Assembly (NCBI GenBank): GCA_965227215.1
Contig: OZ245729.1
Coordinates: 2,418,001 to 2,482,000, forward strand
Direction of reading: 5' to 3'
Source of the DNA: Gracilimonas sp965227215
GTDB taxonomy: Bacteria; Bacteroidota; Rhodothermia; Balneolales; Balneolaceae
Length of the DNA: 64,000 nt
A program made the translations under genes and the position numbers. Of the stretch, positions 18,029 through 26,750 are shown in pieces; the first letter of the stretch is position 1, and each line of letters starts with the position of its first letter. The notes under the pieces are model-generated. The model searched no databases and was not told where the DNA came from. It saw only the letters and a list, made by a program, of their open reading frames with translations.

Positions 18029-18595
18029 ATGCAGTTACAATCTATTTTAACACTAATCACTCTAAGCATAATGCTCACGGCTTGTAGCTCAAGCAAGAAG
18101 TTAAGCTGTTCAGTCTCCGAATATGCTGTTCATTATTATAATAGCTCTCAGAATCCAGACTGTGGAAAAGTGTATAATGATGGAGCCAATTTATATGGTT
18201 TTGGCGAAATGAGTGGACCGGAAGGTCAGGATGAAATGCTGACCAGAGTATCCTCCAGTAAAGCTACCGCAGAGATTGCTCAAAAAGCAGCTGGCATTCA
18301 AAATAAGATTAAAGGGCGTATGGGTAGATTTATCCAGAAGAATGATGATGGAGAAAGTTCATCAGGAAGTTGGTCGGAAATGCAATTTGAAGTCCGGTTG
18401 AGTGGCGTGGAAGAAGTTGGCAGCGTATGTGAGTCTGGCACACGAGGCTATGTATGTTATGCATTAATGAAGATGCCAAAAACAGCCATATTAGAAACGG
18501 CATCCGCATCGCTAAAAGAAAAGGATGAGGATTTATATCAACAGTGGGTAAGCTCGGAAAGCTATGATGAGCTTGTGGCTGAACTAAGTAAATAG
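18029..18595 (+). CDS. LPP20-like lipoprotein
   Basis: The 188-residue protein has a signal peptide with lipobox LTAC (Cys19), so it is a lipidated envelope protein. The mature region contains YGFGEMSG and an alanine-rich helical part (SSKATAEIAQKAAGIQNKIKG) resembling the LPP20 fold, followed by a beta part ending in YVCYALMKMPK. The molecular role of this family is unknown. It is on the plus strand between permease 1 and the serine hydrolase and is convergent with the latter. Confidence 0.72.
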   Translation: MQLQSILTLITLSIMLTACSSSKKLSCSVSEYAVHYYNSSQNPDCGKVYNDGANLYGFGEMSGPEGQDEMLTRVSSSKATAEIAQKAAGIQNKIKGRMGRFIQKNDDGESSSGSWSEMQFEVRLSGVEEVGSVCESGTRGYVCYALMKMPKTAILETASASLKEKDEDLYQQWVSSESYDELVAELSK

Positions 18596-18602
18596 ACGTA
18601 AT

Positions 18603-19625
18603 TTATGAGGACTCCATTTCCAGGTAAGGAATAATGGTGTCCTCCATTAAGTTAAAAATCGGTTCTTTGTAGGTTCTTCTCTGGGTGGCTCCATCTAACG
18701 AATTCGTGATCACGACCACGCTGTTCAGCTCAGGGATCATAAAAATGTATTGGCCACCATACCCCCAAGCGAAGAAGACTTTATAACCACCCACAGGCCG
18801 GTTCCACCACATATATCCGTAATCGTATGGATTGTAATTACTGCGGGTATAGGTTTTGAAAGAATCACGCACCCAATTTCCCGAAACGATACGCTGCCCG
18901 TTATAAGTGCCGCCATTCAGCATGAGCTGGCCGATCTTGAGTAGATCATTAGGAGTCATAGCCAGATTGTTACCGCCCATATAATATCCTTGAGGGTCAC
19001 GGTCCCATCCTCCCACATTAATATTGAGAGGTCTGAACAGATATTCTTCAGCAAAAGCTTTAGTACTCATGCCGGTTGCTTTAGTAAGTATGACCGATAG
19101 CAGGTGGGAGGTTCCTGTACTGTACACCATATCACCGGCGGGCTCTTCAACAAAGTCCTGATCAAGTTGAAATTCCACCCAATCGTCACTTACCACCCAG
19201 GCTCCGTAATTATAAAAGCTGGTGGTTTCCAAGCCTGACTGCATGGAAAGCAAATTTCGAATGGTGATATTCTCCTTTTTCTGATTAGGGTTTTCTTCAA
19301 AATAATCCGGAAAATAGTCTCCCAGCGTTTCGCTTACTGAAAGGTAGCCGTTGTCCACAGCAATCCCGACAAGGAGAGAAATGATACTTTTGGATGCCGA
19401 TTTGATGTTATAAGGATAGTCGGCGCTGGCATTTTTGAAATACTCGGCACCTAACAGTTCACCATTTTTCTGGATGAGTACACTTCTTAGGGAAGTGATG
19501 GATTCGGCTTCCTCAAAAACAGATTCAATGGAATTCGGGCCGGAAGACTGAGCCGGCAGGCTTTGAAACACCGTGATTAAACAGAAAGCCGTAAAGAGAA
19601 AAACACGTACAGAGAATAAACTCAT
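18603..19625 (-). CDS. Serine hydrolase, beta-lactamase class C / penicillin-binding-protein-like
   Basis: The 340-residue exported enzyme has a signal peptide (about 1-25) and the SxxK catalytic motif Ser76-Ala-Ser-Lys79 (IKSASKSIISLLVG). The second-motif tyrosine is Tyr168 (MVYSTGTSH), in place of the canonical YxN. FAWGYGGQYIFMIPE near the C-terminus corresponds to the third (HxG/KTG-like) region. It belongs to the broad family of esterases, carboxypeptidases and 6-aminohexanoate-oligomer hydrolases; the substrate cannot be told. It overlaps the upstream small gene by four bases (ATGA), indicating one operon. Confidence 0.87.
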   Translation of the reverse strand: MSLFSVRVFLFTAFCLITVFQSLPAQSSGPNSIESVFEEAESITSLRSVLIQKNGELLGAEYFKNASADYPYNIKSASKSIISLLVGIAVDNGYLSVSETLGDYFPDYFEENPNQKKENITIRNLLSMQSGLETTSFYNYGAWVVSDDWVEFQLDQDFVEEPAGDMVYSTGTSHLLSVILTKATGMSTKAFAEEYLFRPLNINVGGWDRDPQGYYMGGNNLAMTPNDLLKIGQLMLNGGTYNGQRIVSGNWVRDSFKTYTRSNYNPYDYGYMWWNRPVGGYKVFFAWGYGGQYIFMIPELNSVVVITNSLDGATQRRTYKEPIFNLMEDTIIPYLEMESS

Positions 19626-19885
19626 CCGGTACTTTTAAATTTAAAGGTAACGGGGATTTTATCATCAAACGGAGAGCCGATGTGATAGAGTTCCCATTCC
19701 GAATCGTAATTCATGATGCGATCCCTGAGAATGGAAATCAAATCCTCAGAACTTCCATTTTCAGAATGCCAGTTAAAGGTTTCAACACGGAACTTGAGGT
19801 TTCGTTTTTCTCCGTTCACATGCACATCAAGGTTTACGACCTTTTCGACATTGGGAACGGTAAATTGAACGCGTACATTGTGCAT
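19622..19885 (-). CDS. Small hypothetical protein
   Basis: This 87-residue protein has no signal peptide or membrane helix. It starts MHNVRVQFTVPN and is predicted to be beta-rich followed by a helix. Its end overlaps the start of the serine hydrolase gene in an ATGA arrangement, which supports expression and co-translation. I do not recognise a family. Confidence 0.62.
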   Translation of the reverse strand: MHNVRVQFTVPNVEKVVNLDVHVNGEKRNLKFRVETFNWHSENGSSEDLISILRDRIMNYDSEWELYHIGSPFDDKIPVTFKFKSTG

Positions 19886-20045
19886 GGCTTCTCCGGTTAT
19901 AGTGAATAATGGAAACTTATACTGTACCAGTTACAAAAAAGATGCCATTTCAAGAAAATCGGGATTTCATTCGCTCAGAGAGATGTTTGGGATTGGCAAG
20001 CGTTCGAAAACAGACAGCTGCTGTGCGAATGCGGACGGTTATTCA

Positions 20046-20426
20046 TCATGAATTCCCATAGTAAAACCCTTTTAATAAGTTGTTGTGGGGCAAATCGGCA
20101 AGGCTTCGGTTCTCTTTTAGAAACGATATGATAATGCGATAGGCTTCATCCAGTTCTTGTACTTCCTGCTTGGTTACAAAAACAGAAAAGCTGTAAATCC
20201 TGTTATTTCCTTTAAAAACGGTGATCCGGTATTGATTGGTGATGTCCCTGTCGAGCCTGAGTTCAAAAAAGTCGTAATCGAAAGCGTGAATTTTTTTTCC
20301 GGGCTGAATGTCCTGAGCTTCTTCCGTCTTCTTAATTTGGTTGATGATCTCCGTATAGTTGGGTTCCGGAACAGGGACCTCAGGTTCTTTTTCTTGCTGA
20401 AACAGTTTTTTTAGGAAATTGCGCAT
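20046..20426 (-). CDS. Small hypothetical cytoplasmic protein
   Basis: The 126-residue product begins MRNFLKKLFQQEKEPEVP, has a proline/glutamate-rich linker (about 12-24), and then a mixed alpha/beta part (FDYDFFELRLDRDITNQYRITVFKGNNRIYSF). There is no signal peptide and no recognised domain. Same strand as the two genes downstream; the 160-base gap to the next gene holds nothing recognised. Confidence 0.55.
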   Translation of the reverse strand: MRNFLKKLFQQEKEPEVPVPEPNYTEIINQIKKTEEAQDIQPGKKIHAFDYDFFELRLDRDITNQYRITVFKGNNRIYSFSVFVTKQEVQELDEAYRIIISFLKENRSLADLPHNNLLKGFYYGNS

Positions 20427-20493
20427 TGAATGAAGACGGCGTTATGATGTGTTATAAACTTAAGTTAAACAGAAATAAAAGGGAGTACAGTTT

Positions 20494-20949
20494 ATGAGTT
20501 TTTTAGCTTTTGATGAATTGAAGAAGAAAGTGTCTAACCTGATTCATGAAGACACGCAACGTCATGATCATCACCTTGACCTTACGGTGGCTGAAGTTCA
20601 CAGAATAAACGGGGCGGGTTCGTTGGATTTCGGAGGCAGTGAATTTAAGCCTGCCACCACCGAGAAGCTGAACCCGGAAAAACAAAAAGAAGACGATAAC
20701 TATGGATGGTGGAAGCTTAAGCAGGGGCCGTATAGAATAATTTTTAATGAAAGCGTAGATTTTGGCGAAAACACAGCAGGGTTGATCTCTGCTCATCCTC
20801 ATGCCCACCAAGCCGGACTTATTTCTGACTCATATATGCTTTCAGGCGACAACGCTGAAGCCCTCACCCTTAACGTGACGGTTTCAGAGGCGGGATGTAA
20901 CATCAAAGAAAATGCCCGTTTAGCCGAGTTACGAATCTTCAGCGACTAA
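20494..20949 (+). CDS. dUTPase/dCTP-deaminase-fold protein, probably non-catalytic
   Basis: The 151-residue protein shows the general pattern of the trimeric dUTPase/dCTP deaminase fold: GAGSLDFGGSEF, GPYRIIFNESVDFGENTAGLISAHPHAHQAGLIS, and a C-terminal ARLAELRIF strand. The positions where catalytic enzymes have RSSL..RLGL and a conserved Asp/Tyr motif are replaced by AHPHAHQAGL. The assignment rests on pattern only. It may be a relative with a changed activity or a structural role. It is convergent with the ATPase gene, overlapping its 3' end by four bases. Confidence 0.5.
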   Translation: MSFLAFDELKKKVSNLIHEDTQRHDHHLDLTVAEVHRINGAGSLDFGGSEFKPATTEKLNPEKQKEDDNYGWWKLKQGPYRIIFNESVDFGENTAGLISAHPHAHQAGLISDSYMLSGDNAEALTLNVTVSEAGCNIKENARLAELRIFSD

Positions 20950-21638
20950 TCTTCTACCGACTCATTATAAGGGTCATTTTTAACCAACGCGCCGTCTTTC
21001 AGGTTGATAATTCGGTTGCCATACGCGGCCATTTTCTCGGAATGAGTAACCTGTATAATAGTCACGCCCTCATCGTTCAGTTTTTTGAACATATCCATAA
21101 TCTGCTCGCTTTGTTCGGAATGAAGATTCCCGGTGGGCTCATCGGCCAGAAGCAGTTTCGGGCTACCAATGATGGCACGGGCAACCCCAACCACCTGTTG
21201 TTGCCCGCCCGAAAGCTGTGGCGGGAATAAATCTTTCTTCGCTACAATGTTAAAACGATCCAGAATGTCGGCAACTATAGCTTTGCGCTGCTTACTTTTT
21301 ACTTTACGGTACAGCAGCGGCATCTCTATGTTTTCATAAACGGTAAGCTCATCAATCAGGTGATAAGCCTGGAATACAAACCCGATGTGGGATTTATGGT
21401 ACTCCGATTTTTTCTTCTCGCTGAGGTTGTGAACCGGTTCACCCAAAAAAGTGTACTCACCTTCTGAAGCGTCATCCAGAAACCCAAGAATATTCAGCAG
21501 GGTAGATTTTCCGGCCCCGCTCGGCCCCATGATGGTTACAAACTCCCCTTCTTCGATATCCAGGTTGATGCCCTTCAGGATAAAGGTTCGCTGAAACCGT
21601 TTGTCGATGTATTTGTCTATGTTTCTTAGTTGGAGCAT
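20946..21638 (-). CDS. ABC transporter ATPase 1 (LolD/MacB type), altered D-loop
   Basis: The 230-residue cytoplasmic ATPase should power one or more permeases of the array. It has Walker A GPSGAGKST (39-47), signature LSGGQ (142-146), Walker B LLLADE (162-167) and the H-loop His199 (QVTHS). Two normally strict features differ. The residues after the signature read QQQVVGVARA instead of QQQRVAIARA, and the D-loop is NLH (His173) instead of NLD as in the second ATPase. It is the last gene after eight consecutive permease genes and may be the partner for all of them. Activity may be slower or asymmetric, which is inference. Confidence 0.93.
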   Translation of the reverse strand: MLQLRNIDKYIDKRFQRTFILKGINLDIEEGEFVTIMGPSGAGKSTLLNILGFLDDASEGEYTFLGEPVHNLSEKKKSEYHKSHIGFVFQAYHLIDELTVYENIEMPLLYRKVKSKQRKAIVADILDRFNIVAKKDLFPPQLSGGQQQVVGVARAIIGSPKLLLADEPTGNLHSEQSEQIMDMFKKLNDEGVTIIQVTHSEKMAAYGNRIINLKDGALVKNDPYNESVED

Positions 21639-21655
21639 GTTGTTGTATTTGTCTG

Positions 21656-21734
21656 TCAGCCGACAGCTATCAGCTTACAGTTTTAGTTCGATTCCGGTAA
21701 AACTGTAAGCTGAAGGCTGAAAGCTGATAGCTAT
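21656..21734. repeat. Inter-permease hairpin repeat, copy 1 (compensatory variant)
   Basis: The core stem is AGCTTACAGTTTTA (21672-21685) with TAAAACTGTAAGCT (21698-21711). Relative to the usual AGCTTTCAG/CTGAAAGCT, both arms changed together (T to A and A to T), so pairing is preserved. It lies between permease 2 and ATPase 1. Confidence 0.85.
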
Positions 21735-21736
21735 TA

Positions 21737-24088
21737 TCATTCACTTCTTAAACTTTCTACGGGTGGTGTAACTGAGGCTTTGATGGACTGCCAGCTAACA
21801 GTTAGCAGGGCAATTGCCAATGCAGAAATTCCGGCTATAATGAAAATCTTTGGTCCAATTTCGATACGATAGGCAAAGTCTGCCAGCCATTGATTCATCA
21901 CATACCACGCAATCGGGATTGCCACAACAAGTGAAAGAGCGACCATTTTCAGAACTTCAATATTCAGCATCACCATAATTTGTTTTACATCGGCTCCCAT
22001 AACTTTACGGATGCCGATTTCTTTAGTCCTTTGTCGGGTAGAATAGGCGGTAAGTCCAAATAATCCAAGACAGGCTATAAACAATGCAAGCAAGGTAAGC
22101 CCGCCAAACACTTGTCCTAATTTTTGTTCAGCGCCATACTGCCGATCCAGATCGTCACTGAGGAAATAGTACCAGAAATGACTTCCGGGAGTTACGCTGT
22201 TCCACGTTTCCCTGATTTGAGAAAGTGTTCGCTCAGTACCTCCTGTACTCAGTTTAATCACAGACATATTTATTTCGTTACTTACATGTATGATAAGCGG
22301 TTCAATAGGGTTGTGAAGGGAGGCGTAGTTAAAATCGTTGACTACTCCGATAATTTCTCCCTGTTTGGCAACTTCAAAGGAAGCACCATCTTCACTGAAA
22401 TCGTACCACGATATGTCTTTACCAATGGGATTTTCCCAGCCAAAGTAATTTGCGGCAGCCTGATTAATTATAAAAGCCCTGGAAGCATCGGTTGAAATAT
22501 CTTCATCAAAACTTCGGCCCATAGTCATTTCCATTCCAAGAGTTTCCATAAGTCCGGGGTTAACCCGAAGAGTACGCATAGTAGGAAGTGAGTCAGGGGC
22601 CATTTCTGCTGTTCGGACAGGGTAGAGAGGCAGGCGCTGCCCGGGGACGTTATATGCTGCAGACACCCGTTCTATTTCGGGCATCTTTTCCAGCTCTGCC
22701 TTCATGGCTCGATAATTTTCGGCCCCGGTAATGATGATTTTTTCATCGCTGAAGCCCAGGTCTTTCTTCTGCATAAAGTTTATTTGAGCATAGACAGTTA
22801 AAGCGGCCACAATCAGAAAGATGGAAATTGCGAATTGAAAAACCACCAATCCTTTGCGAAGGGTTCCTCCAGATGAAGAAGATCGGTCGGTGTTCTTTAA
22901 CACACTGACGGGTTGAAAACTTGAAAGGAAAAATGCAGGATAACTTCCTGATAGGGTTCCTACTAACAAAGCCAGCCCAATAAAGCCTGTTACAGCCATC
23001 CAGTTTTGCTGGTAAGGCATGGACAGTGGACTTCCCGTAAAGTTGCTGAAAAATGGCAGGCTGATTTCAACCAGAATTAGAGCCAGCGACAAGCCCATTA
23101 AACTTAGCACAATTGCTTCTCCTAAAAACTGTCCAATCAGCTGGCTGCGTTGTGCCCCTAATGTTTTTCGCATACCTACTTCTTTCTTGCGCATGGTGGA
23201 GTAGGCAGTAGATAAATTCATAAAATTGATGCAGGCAACTACCAATACAACGATTGCGATGGTTGCCAGTATGATCACATAGTTGAAATTTCCGGAAGCT
23301 GCGATGTCTTTTTCAGCTTTTTCAAAATAGATGTCGTTCAGAAGCTGAAGTACAGGGGGCGGGAAATTCTCTTCGGTGTATTTATCAAATGTAGAAGCGA
23401 TTGCCGTTTCAACATGAGTTGGAGCTACGTTTTCAGGAAGCAAAATGTAGGTATAGAACCCGGCCCAGTTCCAGTTCTCCATCATGTTGCCCATGAATGT
23501 TTCCAGTAGTTCGATTGGAACTAAAAACTCATAGCGGTGATGTGAATTCATGGGGACGTCTTCAAACACGCCGGTCACTTCCAGGTCCCGGCCCCACATG
23601 GTCAGGGTTTTACCAAGAGGATTTCCTGCACCAAAATATTTCTCTGCCATAGACTCACTTATAACGATACGGTTTGGTGCAGAAAGGGCTGTTTCCTTAT
23701 TCCCGAGAATCAGAGGGTGAGTAAATACATTGAAGATATCAGGATCCGTAAAGGTGATATTTCGTTCGGCAAATTGTTTGTCTTCCGAAATGATGTCAGA
23801 AGGTGACTTAACAGGCCAGAATCGCACAACATCTTGGGCAACCTCCGGGTAATCATTCTTGAGAGCAGGAGCTAAAGTAGGCGGTGTTGCAGCGATATCT
23901 CCATTCAGTACTCGGTAAATTCGTTCTGAATCATGGTGATAATCATCATAGCTCAGCTCATAATTCACCCACAAGCCAATGATTATACAAGCTGAAAGCC
24001 CAACGCCCAGCCCAACGGTATTGATGAATGTGTAGGATTTATTTTTTGCCAAATGACGAAAGGCAATCTTGATGTAATTTCTAATCAT
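21737..24088 (-). CDS. FtsX/MacB-type ABC permease 2
   Basis: This 783-residue member starts MIRNYIKIAFRHLAKNKSY and ends PPVESLRSE. FtsX signatures are KEVGMRKTLGA (about 300) and KEIGIRKVMGA (about 690). It is the last permease before ATPase 1 in the long run of same-strand genes. Its first periplasmic domain lacks the usual insertion after the first helix, making it one of the shortest copies. The N-terminus (MIRNY) departs from the MLKNYFKIA start of its neighbours, so it is probably an older duplicate. The substrate is unknown. Confidence 0.93.
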   Translation of the reverse strand: MIRNYIKIAFRHLAKNKSYTFINTVGLGVGLSACIIIGLWVNYELSYDDYHHDSERIYRVLNGDIAATPPTLAPALKNDYPEVAQDVVRFWPVKSPSDIISEDKQFAERNITFTDPDIFNVFTHPLILGNKETALSAPNRIVISESMAEKYFGAGNPLGKTLTMWGRDLEVTGVFEDVPMNSHHRYEFLVPIELLETFMGNMMENWNWAGFYTYILLPENVAPTHVETAIASTFDKYTEENFPPPVLQLLNDIYFEKAEKDIAASGNFNYVIILATIAIVVLVVACINFMNLSTAYSTMRKKEVGMRKTLGAQRSQLIGQFLGEAIVLSLMGLSLALILVEISLPFFSNFTGSPLSMPYQQNWMAVTGFIGLALLVGTLSGSYPAFFLSSFQPVSVLKNTDRSSSSGGTLRKGLVVFQFAISIFLIVAALTVYAQINFMQKKDLGFSDEKIIITGAENYRAMKAELEKMPEIERVSAAYNVPGQRLPLYPVRTAEMAPDSLPTMRTLRVNPGLMETLGMEMTMGRSFDEDISTDASRAFIINQAAANYFGWENPIGKDISWYDFSEDGASFEVAKQGEIIGVVNDFNYASLHNPIEPLIIHVSNEINMSVIKLSTGGTERTLSQIRETWNSVTPGSHFWYYFLSDDLDRQYGAEQKLGQVFGGLTLLALFIACLGLFGLTAYSTRQRTKEIGIRKVMGADVKQIMVMLNIEVLKMVALSLVVAIPIAWYVMNQWLADFAYRIEIGPKIFIIAGISALAIALLTVSWQSIKASVTPPVESLRSE

Positions 24089-24103
24089 AATATTTTTTTG
24101 AGC

Positions 24104-24183
24104 AATCAGCCGTCAGTAATCAGCTTTCAGTTTTTACGAGATCGAGAAAACTGAAAGCTGAAGTCTGTAAGCTGACAGCTATT
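24104..24183. repeat. Inter-permease hairpin repeat, copy 2
   Basis: AGCTTTCAGTTTTT and AAAACTGAAAGCT form the core stem, with outer arms CCGTCAGTAATC and GCTGACAGCT. It lies directly after the 3' end of permease 3. Confidence 0.88.
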
Positions 24184-24184
24184 A

Positions 24185-26650
24185 TCATTCACTTCTTAAA
24201 CTTTCGGTTGGGTTAATTAATGTTGCTTTAATGGATTGATAACTCACTGTAAACCAGGCGACGGCTAAGGTAAGCAATCCGGCTAACAGGAAAATGCCAA
24301 TCCCTAACTCAATTCGGTAGGCAAAGTCTTGCAGCCAGGTACTCATGGCATACCAGGCAATAGGGGTTGCGATTACAAAAGCGATGGCTACCAGCTTGGT
24401 GAATTCTTTGTTGACCCGGAAAACGATATTTCCGGAAGAGGCTCCCAACACTTTTCGAACGCCAATCTCTTTTGTACGTCGGATGACCATCAGTGAGGCA
24501 AGTCCGAACAGGCCAAGGCAGGCAATAATGATGGCAAGCACCGAGCCGGTAGTTACAATTCGGCTGAGCCGGCGTTCTTCCCGGTACTGTTCATCCAGAG
24601 ATTGATCCACGAAGGTGTAATCAAACGGAACACCCGGCGCTACTTGTGTCCAAGTTTCCCTGAGCTGATTTACCGTTTGTGATAAGTTACTGGTGGATAA
24701 ATTGAATGAGTATCGCGGATCAAAAGAATTCGAAATACCAAGATCGGAGATCCCGCTAAAAAGAATATCTGGATTCATAACCATGGCAAGCGGCTCTACG
24801 GCGGTATGCAAAGACTCATAATGAAAGTTCTCTACAACTCCGATCACCTCATGCTGATCAAAATCAGGGCCGGGAAGGCGTTGCCCAATGGGGTTTTCCC
24901 ATCCAAAATATTCAACTAAAGCTTCATTCACGATCATAGCTTGTCGGGCATCTGAGGGATTTTCTTCAGAGAAATTGCGTCCTTCAATTACTTTGATTCT
25001 GAGAGTGGGGATGAAGTCAGCGTCCACAAAATTACCGTGGAAGTACTTCGGTTGATTCTGATTATCTCTGAAGCCCATCTGAAACCAACCCCCGGTTTGT
25101 ACTGGAGTGAAGGAAGAAGTCGATATTGATGTAATTTCAGATGAAGCTTTCAGCTCATTTGTCAGTATTTGTTTCCTCCGTAAACTTTGTTCGAAAATAT
25201 CGGCCGGAGAACTCTGCGGCGTATTGCTGATGCCGGATTCAAGCACTAAAACCTGATCTTTTTGATATCCGAGATTTTTATTCTGTACATAGTCTAGCTG
25301 CTGATGGATAGTGATTGTTCCTATAATCAGTGCAATGGAAAGGGAAAACTGGAAAACGACCATCACTTTCTGGAAACTTCCCTTGTCGGCAGACAGGTTC
25401 AGGCGACCTTTCAGTACTTCAATTGGGCGAAACCCGGAAAGGACAAGAGCGGGATAAATTCCGGCTACCAGGCTCACCGCCAAAGCAGTTAGTAATAATA
25501 GTCCCAGTGTGCCAACTCCGTAAGAGATAGAAAGCTCGGTTCCTGAAAGATCATTGAAAAAGGGGAGAAGAAGCTCCGCAAAGGTAATTCCTAAAAGGAA
25601 GGCAATCAGCGTCATCATCAATGCTTCACCCCAAAACTGATACACCAGGTGTTGCCGAATGGCTCCTATGGTTTTTCGGATTCCAACCTCTTTGGCCCTG
25701 GAGGTAGATTTACTGATCGAAAGGGTCATGAAATTTACGCAGGCAATCAGCAGAATCAGAAATGCGATGGCTGCAAGAATGTAGGAATATACCGGGTCGC
25801 TGACACTGGCCTGACCGGCAGGGAATTCAGTGTTGAGGTGAATGTCGGTCAAAGGCTGGAGGCCTACTTTATAATCCTCATTTGTGAAGAAGTCCTCTCC
25901 AAACACGCCTTTCATCATAGCATCAAACTTTTCATTTAGCTCGGCCGGGTTTGTTCCTTCCTGAAGAGTCAGATACGTGCTGCCAAATATATTGAACCAA
26001 CTGCTTCGTCCGCGTTCGCTGATGAGTGTCTCCAGATTCTGATCGGGCATAAGGATTCGGTAATCCAGGCTGGAATTGGACGGCGGGTTTTCAATGACTC
26101 CGGTTACAGTGAAATCTTTGTATTCGTCAGTCAGCCTGATAGACAATGTTTTCTGTAATGGATCTTCATTACCGAAAAAGCGGTTTGCTGTAGCCTCAGA
26201 GATCACAATAGAGGATGGGTTAATGAATAAATTCTGAGGGTCACCCTGCAGGATTTCAAAGTCAAAAATTTGAAAGAAATCCTTATTTACTACCAGCATG
26301 TTATCATCAAAAGGAGCCTGAGCATCAGGTGTTTTTACGAGGTTGCTGAAGCTGAATATATAGGTCAGGTATTCAACTTCAGGGATGTTGTCCCTCAATG
26401 TTGGACCCAGAATTACCGGGGTGGCCGTATTCAGAATTTCCCGGCCTTCAGGAGTGGTCTCGTTTACCCAAGCGCGATACGTACGATCGGCCTTGGAGTG
26501 AAATTCATCGTAGCTCCACTCATTCTGAACATATAAAGCAATGAGAATACAGCATGCAACTCCCACTGCCAGCCCAAAGATATTGATGGAGGAATACACC
26601 TTGTTTTTGAACAAGTTCCGAAACGCGATTTTGAAGTAGTTTTTCAGCAT
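24185..26650 (-). CDS. FtsX/MacB-type ABC permease 3
   Basis: At 821 residues this is the longest copy. Its first 30 residues (MLKNYFKIAFRNLFKNKVYSSINIFGL) are nearly identical to those of permease 4 in protein and close in DNA, so the pair is likely a recent duplication or was homogenised by gene conversion. The first periplasmic domain starts with HSKADRTYRAWVNETTPEGRE, unlike permease 4, so the sensing or binding domains have diverged while the membrane parts stayed alike. FtsX signatures: KEVGIRKTIGA and KEIGVRKVLGA. C-terminus NPTESLRSE. Confidence 0.93.
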   Translation of the reverse strand: MLKNYFKIAFRNLFKNKVYSSINIFGLAVGVACCILIALYVQNEWSYDEFHSKADRTYRAWVNETTPEGREILNTATPVILGPTLRDNIPEVEYLTYIFSFSNLVKTPDAQAPFDDNMLVVNKDFFQIFDFEILQGDPQNLFINPSSIVISEATANRFFGNEDPLQKTLSIRLTDEYKDFTVTGVIENPPSNSSLDYRILMPDQNLETLISERGRSSWFNIFGSTYLTLQEGTNPAELNEKFDAMMKGVFGEDFFTNEDYKVGLQPLTDIHLNTEFPAGQASVSDPVYSYILAAIAFLILLIACVNFMTLSISKSTSRAKEVGIRKTIGAIRQHLVYQFWGEALMMTLIAFLLGITFAELLLPFFNDLSGTELSISYGVGTLGLLLLTALAVSLVAGIYPALVLSGFRPIEVLKGRLNLSADKGSFQKVMVVFQFSLSIALIIGTITIHQQLDYVQNKNLGYQKDQVLVLESGISNTPQSSPADIFEQSLRRKQILTNELKASSEITSISTSSFTPVQTGGWFQMGFRDNQNQPKYFHGNFVDADFIPTLRIKVIEGRNFSEENPSDARQAMIVNEALVEYFGWENPIGQRLPGPDFDQHEVIGVVENFHYESLHTAVEPLAMVMNPDILFSGISDLGISNSFDPRYSFNLSTSNLSQTVNQLRETWTQVAPGVPFDYTFVDQSLDEQYREERRLSRIVTTGSVLAIIIACLGLFGLASLMVIRRTKEIGVRKVLGASSGNIVFRVNKEFTKLVAIAFVIATPIAWYAMSTWLQDFAYRIELGIGIFLLAGLLTLAVAWFTVSYQSIKATLINPTESLRSE

Positions 26651-26668
26651 GGTTTTTAGTTTTGAGGC

Positions 26669-26746
26669 TTCAGCCGTCAGCGATCAGCTTTCAGTTTTTT
26701 TCGATCTTGTAAAAACTGAAAGCTGAAGTCTGTTAGCTGACAGCTA
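26669..26746. repeat. Inter-permease hairpin repeat, copy 3
   Basis: Outer arm GCCGTCAGCGATC and inner core AGCTTTCAGTTTTT pair with AAAAACTGAAAGCT and GCTGACAGC. The loop has the TTCGATCTTGT type. Almost identical to copies 4, 7 and 8. Confidence 0.9.
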
Positions 26747-26750
26747 TTAT

